Shown here piece after piece: positions 7,712 through 14,982 of a DNA stretch of 57,061 nucleotides. The position numbers were made by a program, and so were the translations under genes. Numbering within the stretch: the first letter of the stretch is position 1; each line of letters starts with the position of its first letter. This DNA is from a virus: positions 913 through 57,973 of the IMG/VR virus record IMGVR_UViG_3300030060_005658; one strand, given 5' to 3'. The notes under the pieces are model-generated. The model saw only the letters and a program-made list of their open reading frames with translations, ran no database searches and was not told where the DNA came from.

Positions 7712-8196
7712 CTAAAATCAACTTCCTTAACTTTAGCATAATCTATATTATCCTTATCTAATGTTTCTCCATATTCCGTTTCATTATATAAAAATATTTC
7801 AGAGTATTTTGGATGTGGAATAGGACTATGTTCTGTATAAACTTGTAGAAAAAAGTAAACATTAAATTTATCTTCGTTTGAACGTTTTCTTGCAATATAT
7901 AGTTCACACGCAATGAACCAAATAATCCCATTTTTCTCCTTAACTGAACCAGCAAATTCATTAACCGATTTAAACTCTTTTGAATTTAATGCTTTATTTA
8001 TTATTTTTAATGTTTTACAATGAACTTCTTCAGGAATACCTTCATCCACAAAAGATCTATTACCAAGTTTATTTGCATATTCCCTTAGTTTTCTTTCACA
8101 ATCATCCTCTTCTTCTTTACTATCAATACCTAGATTAGTAGTTACTTTACTTCCAGTCCTTAACTCAGGCTGTTTAAGTAAAGTAAACCAGTTCAT
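7708..8196 (-). CDS. Tagged PEEVxC-family paralog 6
   Basis: 162 residues from MNWFTLLKQPELR at 8196; three more codons upstream (MVN) are open but would displace the tag. Leader TGSKVTTNLGIDS, acidic EEEDDC, core IPEEVHCKTLKIINKAL, end VKEVDFR. Overlaps paralog 5 by four bases. Confidence 0.8.
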   Translation of the reverse strand: MNWFTLLKQPELRTGSKVTTNLGIDSKEEEDDCERKLREYANKLGNRSFVDEGIPEEVHCKTLKIINKALNSKEFKSVNEFAGSVKEKNGIIWFIACELYIARKRSNEDKFNVYFFLQVYTEHSPIPHPKYSEIFLYNETEYGETLDKDNIDYAKVKEVDFR

Positions 8197-8198
8197 AT

Positions 8199-8462
8199 TT
8201 ACCAATCCCTACAAGCCATACATCTAGCAGAATAATCACTTCTTTTACATGATTTACAATTATGTCTTGCTCTGAAAGATTTTCTTCTTTTACCATCTCT
8301 TTTACCAGAAACAGTTACTCCCCTTTGACCCCAGTGAACTCGCTTATATCCACCTTTACCATCAGGAACACATTTCATCCACTTTTTGCCTTTAGCAGTT
8401 GAAGATGCTTTTTTGGTCGGCCCAGTGCATTTACTGGATTTTAAAGTATCAAACCAAGTCAT
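8199..8462 (-). CDS. Tagged basic Cys/His protein
   Basis: 87 residues. Tag MTWFDTLKSSK joined to a Lys/Arg/Gly-rich body with GGYKRVHWGQRGV, FRARHNCKSC and CMACRDW, giving a probable zinc site. Similar small basic proteins are widespread in tailed-phage genomes without known function (from memory, unverified). Likely binds nucleic acid. Confidence 0.75.
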   Translation of the reverse strand: MTWFDTLKSSKCTGPTKKASSTAKGKKWMKCVPDGKGGYKRVHWGQRGVTVSGKRDGKRRKSFRARHNCKSCKRSDYSARCMACRDW

Positions 8463-8731
8463 TATTTCTCATCTCTCTTTTTTTCCATTTCTGGATGAAA
8501 CTTCATGGTAACAAGTTTAGCATCTTTTTTAATTGATTTACCATCAACCAAAACTTCTACTGGATAAGGCTCATGTTTACCTGCCCAATATGCCATTTCA
8601 TATCCGCCATTTTTTAATAATTTAACAAGAAGACCTCTTTCATAATCTTTGTCTTCTGCCTGTAAAACCATTTCTTTTCCTCTAGGAAGCATCAAATCTG
8701 GCTTTTTCTTTAAAATGTCTTCCCAAGTCAT
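8462..8731 (-). CDS. Tagged small protein with beta-rich body
   Basis: 89 residues from MTWEDILKKKP at 8731 (an upstream ATG adds MIH only). The body has short beta-like segments (YEMAYWAGKHEPYPVEVLVDG). No domain recognised. Stop and next ATG overlap. Confidence 0.75.
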   Translation of the reverse strand: MTWEDILKKKPDLMLPRGKEMVLQAEDKDYERGLLVKLLKNGGYEMAYWAGKHEPYPVEVLVDGKSIKKDAKLVTMKFHPEMEKKRDEK

Positions 8732-8736
8732 ATGAA

Positions 8737-9081
8737 TCATCTCTTTGGTTTATGGGTGTAAAAATCACCATTAGTGTGTTCGTGAATAGTTCCTCTCTTT
8801 TTCATATCATCAAGAACCATTTTTAATTTTTTAGGAGAAGCAATTCCTTTAAGATTTTTCATACCCAAAGCACCACCTTCTTTCTTCACTTCAGCCAATA
8901 TTTTTCTTTCCATATCTTTACACTCATCATGGCTAATAGTTATATTACCATCTTTAAGTTCCCTTTTATTCATTCTTTCATTATGATTACCAACAAGAGT
9001 TTTTTCAAACTCTTCGTCGTCTTCATCTGTTTCCATTCTTTCTGTGCCGCAATGCATTTTTAATACGTCTTTCCAACTCAT
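8737..9081 (-). CDS. Tagged protein with possible winged-helix C-terminus
   Basis: 114 residues: tag MSWKDVLKMH, acidic linker (TDEDDEEFE), then about 60 residues (ECKDMERKILAEVKKEGG.. LKMVLDDMKKRGTIHEHTNGDFY) whose helix-helix-beta pattern resembles a winged-helix DNA-binding domain. The fold call is inference. Confidence 0.7.
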   Translation of the reverse strand: MSWKDVLKMHCGTERMETDEDDEEFEKTLVGNHNERMNKRELKDGNITISHDECKDMERKILAEVKKEGGALGMKNLKGIASPKKLKMVLDDMKKRGTIHEHTNGDFYTHKPKR

Positions 9082-9419
9082 TTTTTCATCCTCTGTGTTT
9101 TTCTTTTACTACTTTCTTTTCTGGCTAATGCTACTTTATGTGCTGCATTTAACCTCTTTTTAGTTTCAGGGTCTTTTGCTCTTTTAGCCGCCACTCTTGC
9201 TCTTTGCTCAACTAAGTTAATTATTTGAGATTGTCTTTTATGTGATTTAGATTTAAATGATGCACTTGAAAATGTTTCTCTTACATCACTAGGAGTTTTA
9301 AATTTTACAGAAACGGTATCTTTAGGGTTTTCATCTGTATATAATCTTCTTGAAGAACCTTTTGGTTTTTTACCGCTACCCTTTTTAGGTTCTTTTTTGA
9401 GAATATTAATCCAATTCAT
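9078..9419 (-). CDS. Tagged highly basic protein
   Basis: 113 residues, tag MNWINILKKEP, then Lys/Ser-rich sequence with YTDENPKDTVSVKF and a long basic helix (QIINLVEQRARVAAKRAKD). Resembles small basic proteins found in tailed and giant viruses (DUF5824-like, from memory, unverified). DNA or RNA binding is likely from composition. Confidence 0.75.
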   Translation of the reverse strand: MNWINILKKEPKKGSGKKPKGSSRRLYTDENPKDTVSVKFKTPSDVRETFSSASFKSKSHKRQSQIINLVEQRARVAAKRAKDPETKKRLNAAHKVALARKESSKRKTQRMKK

Positions 9420-9676
9420 CTTGAACCCTTCCTTCTTTTATATGTTTTACAAGCAGAACAAGTTGGCCTACATCTCCTTTTACGACCTTTTGATGCATCT
9501 TTTCTACCACAAGGTCTTGGTCCGTCTTTACTACCACAAGAAGAACAATCAATCCATCCTCCTTGTGTTTTACCACCTTTTTCTTTTCCACCCCTTCTAG
9601 AAAACCAACCATGTAAACCGGACTCTTTTTCCCTTTTGAAATTATCTCCGGCTTTTAGCGTATCAAACCAATTCAT
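9416..9676 (-). CDS. Tagged basic zinc-knuckle protein
   Basis: 86 residues: tag MNWFDTLKAGD, then GLHGWFSRRGG, CSSCGS, RPCGRKD and CRPTCSACK: at least six Cys in CxxC arrangements, plus many Arg/Lys. The GLxGWF..CxxC..CGR..CRPTxSAC pattern is one I remember as recurrent in phage proteins of unknown role. Probably binds zinc and nucleic acid. Confidence 0.75.
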   Translation of the reverse strand: MNWFDTLKAGDNFKREKESGLHGWFSRRGGKEKGGKTQGGWIDCSSCGSKDGPRPCGRKDASKGRKRRCRPTCSACKTYKRRKGSR

Positions 9677-10140
9677 CTGAAATCCACCTTCTTTAATGCT
9701 TCTTCTCTAGAAAGTCCTGCTGTTTTATTATTAAAATCTAATATAATATAAAAAGCAAATCTAGAATAATCATTAGAATGAACATTTACTTGAAAACTTG
9801 CCTCGTCTTTCATGGGGTAATAATACCATAATGTTTCAACGTCATACTGAATACCATTCTTCTCAACATATTCGCTTATTTCATCATTAGGTTGTATTCT
9901 ATTTAATTGATTCAATATTTTACAATACACTTCTTCTGGTAAATCTGAAGACATCCAATCTAAAAAAGAATATCCCAGTAAATCTGAACCTGTTTGTGAA
10001 TAATTACCAACTTTATCTGCATACTCTTTAACTTTCCTTTCACAATCATTGTCCTCATTTTCAGATTCACTACCTAAATTAGTTGTAACTTTATTACCAA
10101 CCCTTAGTTTGGGCTGTTTCAAAAGAGTAAACCAATTCAT
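9673..10140 (-). CDS. Tagged PEEVxC-family paralog 7
   Basis: 155 residues from MNWFTLLKQPKLR at 10140 behind GAAGTGATTATT. Leader VGNKVTTNLGSES, acidic NEDNDC, helix ERKVKEYADKV, core LPEEVYCKILNQLNRI, end KKVDFR. The first 13 residues are nearly identical to paralog 6 while the C-terminal halves differ widely. Confidence 0.8.
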   Translation of the reverse strand: MNWFTLLKQPKLRVGNKVTTNLGSESENEDNDCERKVKEYADKVGNYSQTGSDLLGYSFLDWMSSDLPEEVYCKILNQLNRIQPNDEISEYVEKNGIQYDVETLWYYYPMKDEASFQVNVHSNDYSRFAFYIILDFNNKTAGLSREEALKKVDFR

Positions 10141-10145
10141 AATAA

Positions 10146-10301
10146 TCACTTCTTTTTAGATTTATTTCCCCAATTTGCTGCGCCAACTTTTCTACATCTA
10201 ACTAATGCACCACTAGCATAAGCAGAAGGCCACTTTTTATATCTAGAACGCACCTTATGGTAACAAGCATCTTTCTTATTTTTTAATATATCAAACCACA
10301 T
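10146..10301 (-). CDS. Tagged small basic protein (DUF5872-like)
   Basis: 51 residues: tag MWFDILKNKKDA, then CYHKVRSRYKKWPSAYASGALVRC-like sequence with a KVGAANWGNKSKKK end. The WPSAYASGALV..CRKVGAANWG pattern is one I associate with a widespread phage domain (DUF5872), normally found without this tag. Shows the tag attached to a known, independently occurring module. Confidence 0.75.
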   Translation of the reverse strand: MWFDILKNKKDACYHKVRSRYKKWPSAYASGALVRCRKVGAANWGNKSKKK

Positions 10302-10306
10302 TTTAT

Positions 10307-10876
10307 TCACCTAAACTCAACCATACTTATTGCCTTATTTACATCTTCGTTAAACCAATTAATACCCGGAGATAATTTAGCAACATCTACACTTATAATA
10401 ACACTAGTTTCAGGAGGAAAATCTCCACCTAACCTTTTACTACCAGTATATAACCACATAAAATCTACTGAATTTCTATACATTAAATCACGAAAATTAT
10501 TATAAAATTTATCAGTAACTAATCTGTGTCTTAACTCAACATAACCATTTGGATAATAATCCATTCTTTCGATAATATGAGCCTTATTAAATACATTTGC
10601 ACTATAACCTTGTTGAGTATAAACCATTTTATTTTTATCTATCATAGATATATCTTTTAATATCGCACATAGTTCTTCTTCTGTAAAATCTTCTAACCGA
10701 TAATTATCAACTTTAACTTGCATATGTGGGCCAGACATGGATTCTATTTTATTTATATATTCTTGATACTTTCTTCTACAATCATCGTCTTCTTCTTCAG
10801 TTTTACTACCTAAATTAGTTGTAATTTTACTAGCAGGTTTTAACTCCGGTTGTTTAATAATACCAAACCAATTCAT
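10307..10876 (-). CDS. Tagged PEEVxC-family paralog 8
   Basis: 189 residues from MNWFGIIKQPELKPASKITT at 10876, acidic EEEDDDC, helix RRKYQEYINKIE, and core FTEEELCAILKDIS (divergent). End VNKAISMVEFR. The largest change from the family is the middle aromatic-rich region (residues 80-150). A repeat element (CAAAAATTTTTGGCGGAATTTT) lies just upstream. Confidence 0.8.
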   Translation of the reverse strand: MNWFGIIKQPELKPASKITTNLGSKTEEEDDDCRRKYQEYINKIESMSGPHMQVKVDNYRLEDFTEEELCAILKDISMIDKNKMVYTQQGYSANVFNKAHIIERMDYYPNGYVELRHRLVTDKFYNNFRDLMYRNSVDFMWLYTGSKRLGGDFPPETSVIISVDVAKLSPGINWFNEDVNKAISMVEFR

Positions 10877-10914
10877 ACTAAACACCTTTTCACAAAAATT
10901 TTTGGCGGAATTTT

Positions 10915-11163
10915 TTACTGCATATCTTCTTGTAGTTTCAATAATTTTTCAAACGCTATTACAGCATCACCTAATTCAGAAATACTTAAACCAATATCTC
11001 TTAATTTGTCTTGAGTTTCTTTATCACTTTTTGACTCAGGAGTAAATGTTTCAAATTCTTTAAAATTATTCATTGCTATCATTACTGCACCCTTCAAACC
11101 CTGAATAAATACATTCGCATTTTCAGAATAATATGTTTTCTTGAGTTCTTCTTCCCATTTCAT
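10915..11163 (-). CDS. Tagged helical protein
   Basis: 82 residues: MKWEEELKKTY (tag with acidic substitutions) and a helical body ending ELGDAVIAFEKLLKLQED. Flanked on both sides by the CCGCC/AAAATT repeat. No known domain. Confidence 0.7.
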   Translation of the reverse strand: MKWEEELKKTYYSENANVFIQGLKGAVMIAMNNFKEFETFTPESKSDKETQDKLRDIGLSISELGDAVIAFEKLLKLQEDMQ

Positions 11164-11614
11164 AACAATACCTCATTTTAATTTTACTTTTTCAAAAATT
11201 GTGGCGGAATTTTAGTGGCACTAGCGTTAACTTTTTAATTCTTTTTTTTCTATTTCCAGTATAAAAATATATTATTTAATTATTAAATGATTTAATTATA
11301 TTATATTCGGTTAGTATCGAATGTATTGTATTCTTATTGGCAAAGTATTATTGTTATCTTTAATATTTATTATTATTAATGTTACTGGCTTAATTAGTGG
11401 CTGCAATCCTATTAAACTCTTGTATAAAGTATTTTAGTGAAGTTTTGATTAGATATAATATAATTTATTAATTAATATTGACCCCTCGTTATTTTTATAT
11501 TGTATTTACTAAAAGTTTTCAAAATTAAACATTTAATTAGAGATAAACAAGTTCGTTATTCGCACCATTTGAATAATAAATATTAATTTAGTATTGTATA
11601 TATTGTTTCTTTAA
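11164..11614. other. AT-rich intergenic control region
   Basis: 450 bases with no supportable gene. Very high A+T, several short inverted repeats (for example around TTAATTATTAAATGATTTAATTA near 11276), and one copy of the GGCGGAATTTT repeat at 11193-11212. It lies near the point where minus-strand genes give way to plus-strand genes, so promoters and possibly a replication start are expected. I cannot fix any site. Confidence 0.4.
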
Positions 11615-11899
11615 CTATAACATGTTGTAGTATTGACTAGATATTTCTTTAATCAACTTTAATTTTAAATGATGTTTATAGTCATCTTTTACATATGTTT
11701 TCATTTGGCGCATTCCATCTAAATGATTCTTTAATTCAATACAATCCATAGACATAATAGTTCGCTTATACTTATCAAAATCACGATAATACTTTGCACT
11801 CCTTATTTCATTGAGATACTTATCACGTATATTCTCGCATCCAAACTCATTAATACTGGTTTGTCTATATTTCAATATAGAATCAAACCAATTACCCAT
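11615..11899 (-). CDS. Tagged protein, first gene of the leftward arm
   Basis: 94 residues from ATG at 11899: MGNWFDSILKYRQ, the tag with one extra residue. An upstream start (11944) would add a hydrophobic 15-residue stretch; I prefer the tag-based start. The body is helical and charged (KYLNEIRSAKYYRDFDKYKR). Function unknown. Confidence 0.65.
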   Translation of the reverse strand: MGNWFDSILKYRQTSINEFGCENIRDKYLNEIRSAKYYRDFDKYKRTIMSMDCIELKNHLDGMRQMKTYVKDDYKHHLKLKLIKEISSQYYNML

Positions 11900-12048
11900 G
11901 CAGAATGCTAAGGCTAGTATGCTATTAACTATATTGGAGCGCACATAGATATTAGACCACTAATGCATATCATCAGTCATTAAAAAAGAATCGTTTATTA
12001 TCATTAAAATTTATTATTATTTATTTTAACATTAAAAAAATTTTAGAG

Positions 12049-12071
12049 CAAAGCATATGGTGTGAACTTTG
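12049..12071 (+). promoter_or_regulatory. Palindromic operator copy 1
   Basis: CAAAG-CATATGG-TGTGA-ACTTTG, 50 bases upstream of the first rightward gene. Member of the ten-copy set with core CATATG between CAAAG and CTTTG half-sites. Confidence 0.65.
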
Positions 12072-12120
12072 TGATTACACCCCATATATGGGGTAAATGA
12101 TACCATAAATGAGGTAAAAT

Positions 12121-12528
12121 ATGTATATGGAAATATATAATTATATAGAAGAACGAGTGAAAGAAGAAAACGGTTATGTAAAAGAGGAATTCGGTGAAGA
12201 TTATTATTTTAGTGATGATGACGTTACATGTTGTTTTGGGGAAAAAATCCCAGAACATTTAATTGTAAAATATAAACTAGATAGAGATGAACCGTGTTAC
12301 ACTTCCGATAAAGATGCTATTAAAGCATTGAAGGCTTATTTTGACCAATGGGTTAAAGATACTGATGTGTTTAGTTGGGATAACATTGAGGATAAAATAC
12401 GCAAGATTAGAAATGATAATGCTAGAGATGCTAGGACTCAAGCGGCTGAAATGGGTTATCATGACTATTATGGTGGTAGTTATCATCAATCGGAGTATGT
12501 TGATAGTTTGTGGTCTAGGCATTATTAG
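12121..12528 (+). CDS. Acidic protein of unknown function
   Basis: 135 residues, start ATG 12121 behind GAGGTAAAAT. Acidic, Tyr-rich N-terminal half with FSDDDVTCCFGEK, helical middle, and a Tyr/His-rich tail (YHDYYGGSYHQSEY). First gene right of the divergence point; operator copy 1 lies upstream and a hairpin follows. No known family. Confidence 0.75.
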   Translation: MYMEIYNYIEERVKEENGYVKEEFGEDYYFSDDDVTCCFGEKIPEHLIVKYKLDRDEPCYTSDKDAIKALKAYFDQWVKDTDVFSWDNIEDKIRKIRNDNARDARTQAAEMGYHDYYGGSYHQSEYVDSLWSRHY

Positions 12529-12534
12529 ACCAAA

Positions 12535-12556
12535 TTGCGCCCTTCGGGGCCTTTTT
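12535..12556 (+). terminator. Hairpin terminator after 12121-12528
   Basis: GCCCTTCGGGGC hairpin followed by TTTTT, directly before operator copy 2. Confidence 0.6.
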
Positions 12557-12558
12557 CA

Positions 12559-12587
12559 CAAAGTTAGTGCCATATGGTTGCACTTTG
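12559..12587 (+). promoter_or_regulatory. Palindromic operator copy 2
   Basis: CAAAGT, TAGTGC, CATATGG, TTGC and ACTTTG in order; the half-sites AAAGT/ACTTT and AGTGC/GCACT make an extended dyad around CATATG. Confidence 0.7.
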
Positions 12588-12634
12588 AGCAAGACGATAA
12601 TAGACCATTTAATATAATTAAGACGGTGATAACC

Positions 12635-12871
12635 ATTAGAACAGCATACCAGATATATAGGAATAATAAGCCAACCAACGAGTTTTACAACTCAAAATGG
12701 GAGGCAAATAACGTAATAGATACCAGAAACAGAACTGCTATCTATTGGGTTATGAGAGACGTAAATAAAATGAATGGAGCAATCAGGGGTCGAAACAAAA
12801 AGGCTTTTGAAGAAGCAGTAGATTCAGTAGCAAAACCACCTTATACAATCGTAGAGATACGTATTGATTAA
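12635..12871 (+). CDS. Unknown protein, probable ATT start
   Basis: 78 codons read from ATT at 12635, four bases after the GGTGAT site, the same spacing as ATG elsewhere. GTG at 12626 is in frame but overlaps that site. The frame is open further upstream into the preceding gene, which I treat as chance. Content: ATYQ-type helices, WVMRDVNKMNGAIRGRNKKAF, end YTIVEIRID. Preceded by operator copy 2 and followed by a large hairpin. Function unknown. Confidence 0.6.
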   Translation: MRTAYQIYRNNKPTNEFYNSKWEANNVIDTRNRTAIYWVMRDVNKMNGAIRGRNKKAFEEAVDSVAKPPYTIVEIRID

Positions 12872-12919
12872 TTGGGATGCTTAGGCAGTTCTTAGAACGT
12901 AAGTCCTAAATGTCCCAAT
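12871..12919 (+). terminator. Long nested hairpin after 12635-12871
   Basis: ATTGGGA pairs with TCCCAAT, enclosing TTAGG/CCTAA with an imperfect inner stem. Could be a terminator or a structured RNA end. Confidence 0.5.
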
Positions 12920-12933
12920 TTGGGTCATATTCA

Positions 12934-12963
12934 CAAAGTTATGACCATATGATTGTAACTTTG
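12934..12963 (+). promoter_or_regulatory. Palindromic operator copy 3
   Basis: CAAAGTTATGACCATATGATTGTAACTTTG pattern (30 bases) between the preceding hairpin and the zinc mini-gene at 13029. Confidence 0.7.
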
Positions 12964-13028
12964 AGGAATCCCATCATAAATAGTTATATTAAAGAGAGTT
13001 ACAGATACAATGAGACAAAAGGTGATTA

Positions 13029-13136
13029 ATGATGAAGTCAAGATGTGATATGTGTAATGTGGTAATATCGAAAAACTGCGGTCGCACCGTCTGTTATAGG
13101 TGCTTTGTTGCACTAAAAGACCAAAAGGGCCAATAG
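13029..13136 (+). CDS. Zinc-knuckle mini-protein
   Basis: 35 residues with two CxxC pairs (CDMC and CYRC), basic, start ATG at 13029 or 13032 behind AAAGGTGATTA. A compact single-zinc fold is likely. It has its own operator upstream and terminator downstream. Confidence 0.7.
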   Translation: MMKSRCDMCNVVISKNCGRTVCYRCFVALKDQKGQ

Positions 13137-13140
13137 GCCC
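13127..13140 (+). terminator. Hairpin terminator
   Basis: GGGCC-AATA-GGCCC overlapping the stop of the zinc mini-gene, followed by CCCTTTG. Confidence 0.5.
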
Positions 13141-13150
13141 CCCTTTGTCT

Positions 13151-13175
13151 CAAAGTTAAGGGTAGCATATGGTTG
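13151..13175 (+). promoter_or_regulatory. Operator copy 4 (left half only)
   Basis: CAAAGTTAAGGGTAGCATATGGTT; the right ACTTTG half-site is missing. Confidence 0.5.
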
Positions 13176-13245
13176 GTATGTAATTAAACCTCATTTATCA
13201 GGTATTCATAAGATATGACTCAATACATTTCCTAATATCTTATTT

Positions 13246-13267
13246 CAAACCATATGGTTCTACTTTG
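13246..13267 (+). promoter_or_regulatory. Operator copy 5 (compact)
   Basis: CAAACCATATGGTTCTACTTTG, where the left half-site merges with ACC. About 90 bases upstream of the 13356 gene. Confidence 0.6.
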
Positions 13268-13355
13268 AAAGAAGCCTAATTTATACATTAAACATATGTT
13301 AGGTTGCGTCATCGAGAAAGGCTGATGCAGGAGAACAAACAAAGAAGGTGATAAA

Positions 13356-13904
13356 ATGAGTAAAACAAGTTATTACATGGATGATGAAAAATGGGACGCT
13401 ACCCGTAGTAAGGTAGACGCTTGGATTGAACAAAACGGAGATAATCCGATTGTGCCTGTTATTACAGGTATTCTTTCACAAGCACAAGAGAATGCAGATT
13501 CGCGTAAGCGATTATGGGGTGCTATTACGGCAATGTTCAGCACTGTCGACAATTCCCCAATTAAGAAGGGTAAACCGAGAGAATCGCTACCTGACGCAGT
13601 TGAAATACGAATTAGCGGTATTGTTGCTAATGTTACTGCGAAAAAGATGGAAGAGTATAACAATAATGAATATTGTGCGCTTGAAAGTCGTAGTCGTGTT
13701 ACAGCCACTTCTGAGGTCTTTTTCGGAACAGCAGAAGAATATGGTGAATATCACGGTAGTCGCGCAGAACGAATGTTAATAGACGCATATAGAGCGCATG
13801 TTAAGAATGATGAAACAGCCCGTGTATTGTGGGATGGAGAATCAATGAACGGTAATTTGCCAGATTTGCAAGTTATTACAGCCAATATGGAGGAAGAGGA
13901 GTAA
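13356..13904 (+). CDS. Unknown protein, paralog of the gene at 15494
   Basis: 182 residues, start ATG 13356 behind GAAGGTGATAAA. Shares with the 15494 product the order W-rich N-terminus, NADSR near residue 47, a helix, SPI(K/N)(K/R) then LPxxV, and an acidic EMEEEE-type end, but overall identity is low. Helical, no Cys cluster, no recognised domain. Each paralog sits behind operator copies with a long leader of about 90 bases. Possibly an abundant early protein; function unknown. Confidence 0.75.
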   Translation: MSKTSYYMDDEKWDATRSKVDAWIEQNGDNPIVPVITGILSQAQENADSRKRLWGAITAMFSTVDNSPIKKGKPRESLPDAVEIRISGIVANVTAKKMEEYNNNEYCALESRSRVTATSEVFFGTAEEYGEYHGSRAERMLIDAYRAHVKNDETARVLWDGESMNGNLPDLQVITANMEEEE

Positions 13905-13933
13905 TTCTAGCATTGTAAGTCCTTTCTCGGTGG

Positions 13934-13947
13934 CCCCCTTATGGGGG
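13934..13947 (+). terminator. Hairpin terminator
   Basis: CCCCC-TTAT-GGGGG followed by TTTACC, after 13356-13904. Confidence 0.6.
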
Positions 13948-13964
13948 TTTACCATTACATTAGA

Positions 13965-13994
13965 CAAAGTAGCAAACCATATGGTGTGACTTTG
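13965..13994 (+). promoter_or_regulatory. Palindromic operator copy 6
   Basis: CAAAGTAGCAAACCATATGGTGTGACTTTG pattern (30 bases). A TATA-like ATTATATAG lies 10 bases further on, before the ATG at 14032. Confidence 0.7.
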
Positions 13995-14031
13995 TTTAAC
14001 CACATTATATAGAAATAAATGAATAAAGGCC

Positions 14032-14331
14032 ATGAGAGCCATAACACGCGAAGCAATTAGAGCATTCTGCAACAACTATAAGTTCAAGCGGGATAATACC
14101 GAAATAAGAATCATTGAAAGAGATAATTATAGTATAACACAAATGCGCCTTCATGGTAATGTTATAGCGGAAAAGACCCCGAGCGGTTTTTATATCTCAT
14201 CATGTGGCTGGACAACAAACACAACAAAAGAACGCTTGAACGGTTTTACAGGTGTAAATATCGTTCAACGTAATTATAATTGGTATTTGAACGGTGAATA
14301 CTGGAACGGTCAAAGGATAAAGGTGATTTGA
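14032..14331 (+). CDS. Small phage-type protein of unknown function
   Basis: 99 residues: RAITREAIRAF helix, NTEIRI, MRLHGNVIAEK, GWTTNTTKERLNG and NWYLNGEYWNG. This pattern (basic helix, then a small beta domain with TTKERLNG and WYLNG) is one I remember from many tailed-phage accessory genes, all uncharacterised. Own operator upstream, own hairpin downstream. Confidence 0.75.
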   Translation: MRAITREAIRAFCNNYKFKRDNTEIRIIERDNYSITQMRLHGNVIAEKTPSGFYISSCGWTTNTTKERLNGFTGVNIVQRNYNWYLNGEYWNGQRIKVI

Positions 14332-14337
14332 ACATAT

Positions 14338-14359
14338 TGACCCTTTAGGGTCATTTTTT
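14338..14359 (+). terminator. Hairpin terminator
   Basis: TGACCC-TTTA-GGGTCA followed by six T residues, immediately before operator copy 7. Confidence 0.7.
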
Positions 14360-14360
14360 A

Positions 14361-14390
14361 CAAAGTTTATGACCATATGGTTTGACTTTG
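14361..14390 (+). promoter_or_regulatory. Palindromic operator copy 7
   Basis: CAAAGTTTATGACCATATGGTTTGACTTTG pattern, the copy closest to the consensus. Confidence 0.7.
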
Positions 14391-14458
14391 CACAAAGCCT
14401 GAAATACAGAAAAAACAAGAAATATCAGGAGCGTAAACACAAAATCAGTAAGTCGTTA

Positions 14459-14605
14459 ATGGGTATAACTAGTTATCGGCCGATTCTAGCCCATTCTGGC
14501 GAGTTATGTTTTGTGCAATACTCCGTCAATTCCTTGCATCCTGCACAGGGGGAATATGAAGTTAAAGGGTTTAACGGACCCTTAGTGAGACAATCATTAT
14601 CATAA
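14459..14605 (+). CDS. Possible small protein
   Basis: 48 residues from ATG 14459. The frame is open back into operator copy 7, so the upstream part is not trusted. AGGAG lies at 14427, more than 20 bases from this ATG; an ATC at 14444 is another possible start. Weakly supported. Confidence 0.4.
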   Translation: MGITSYRPILAHSGELCFVQYSVNSLHPAQGEYEVKGFNGPLVRQSLS

Positions 14606-14758
14606 TCAGAACATCGTTTATGATTTAACACCGTTCAGTAATCACTTTACGTTTTTAATATGACCCTTTGATACGCATATGGGCGACAAGCGTTACACGG
14701 CGAAAAACGATAATCCGTGACTAACTAATCCTGTTCATTTAAAGCAATTAATTGAATA

Positions 14759-14863
14759 TTATTCGTCATCATTGTAAGGATAACCACAATGATAACATTC
14801 TGGGCCTTCATCTTCGCAATAATGCAAAGTTCGGCCACAACCTCTTGGACATTCATAGGGCAT
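14759..14863 (-). CDS. Zinc-ribbon mini-protein
   Basis: 34 residues, acidic, CPRGC and CYHC with further Cys/His (LHYCEDEGPEC): six metal ligands. ATG at 14863 behind GGAGGTAGATTTGTA. Third gene of a small leftward operon set inside the rightward cassettes. Confidence 0.65.
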   Translation of the reverse strand: MPYECPRGCGRTLHYCEDEGPECYHCGYPYNDDE

Positions 14864-14982
14864 TACAAATCTACCTCCGTAATATGTGGTTTAAACTCCC
14901 TATGTTTCATTTCTAACAATCCGCTAATAAAATCGTCTTCATCAATAGCGTCCATTATTATTTCCAATTTATATGTTTTCAT
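14863..14982 (-). CDS. Small acidic protein
   Basis: 39 residues, MKTYKLEIIMDAIDEDDF start, helical. One-base overlap with the next gene and ATGA overlap with the previous one, so the three genes are translated together. Unknown function. Confidence 0.6.
   Translation of the reverse strand: MKTYKLEIIMDAIDEDDFISGLLEMKHREFKPHITEVDL

Noticed and set aside
12341-12625. Upstream part of a long open frame running into 12871
   Set aside because: It lies in another frame of the well-supported 12121-12528 gene and crosses a terminator and an operator. The gene more likely starts at the ATT (12635) after GGTGAT.
14687-14760. A gene in the spacer left of the leftward mini-operon
   Set aside because: No frame with a start, ribosome site or composition above background; the stretch 14606-14758 appears non-coding.
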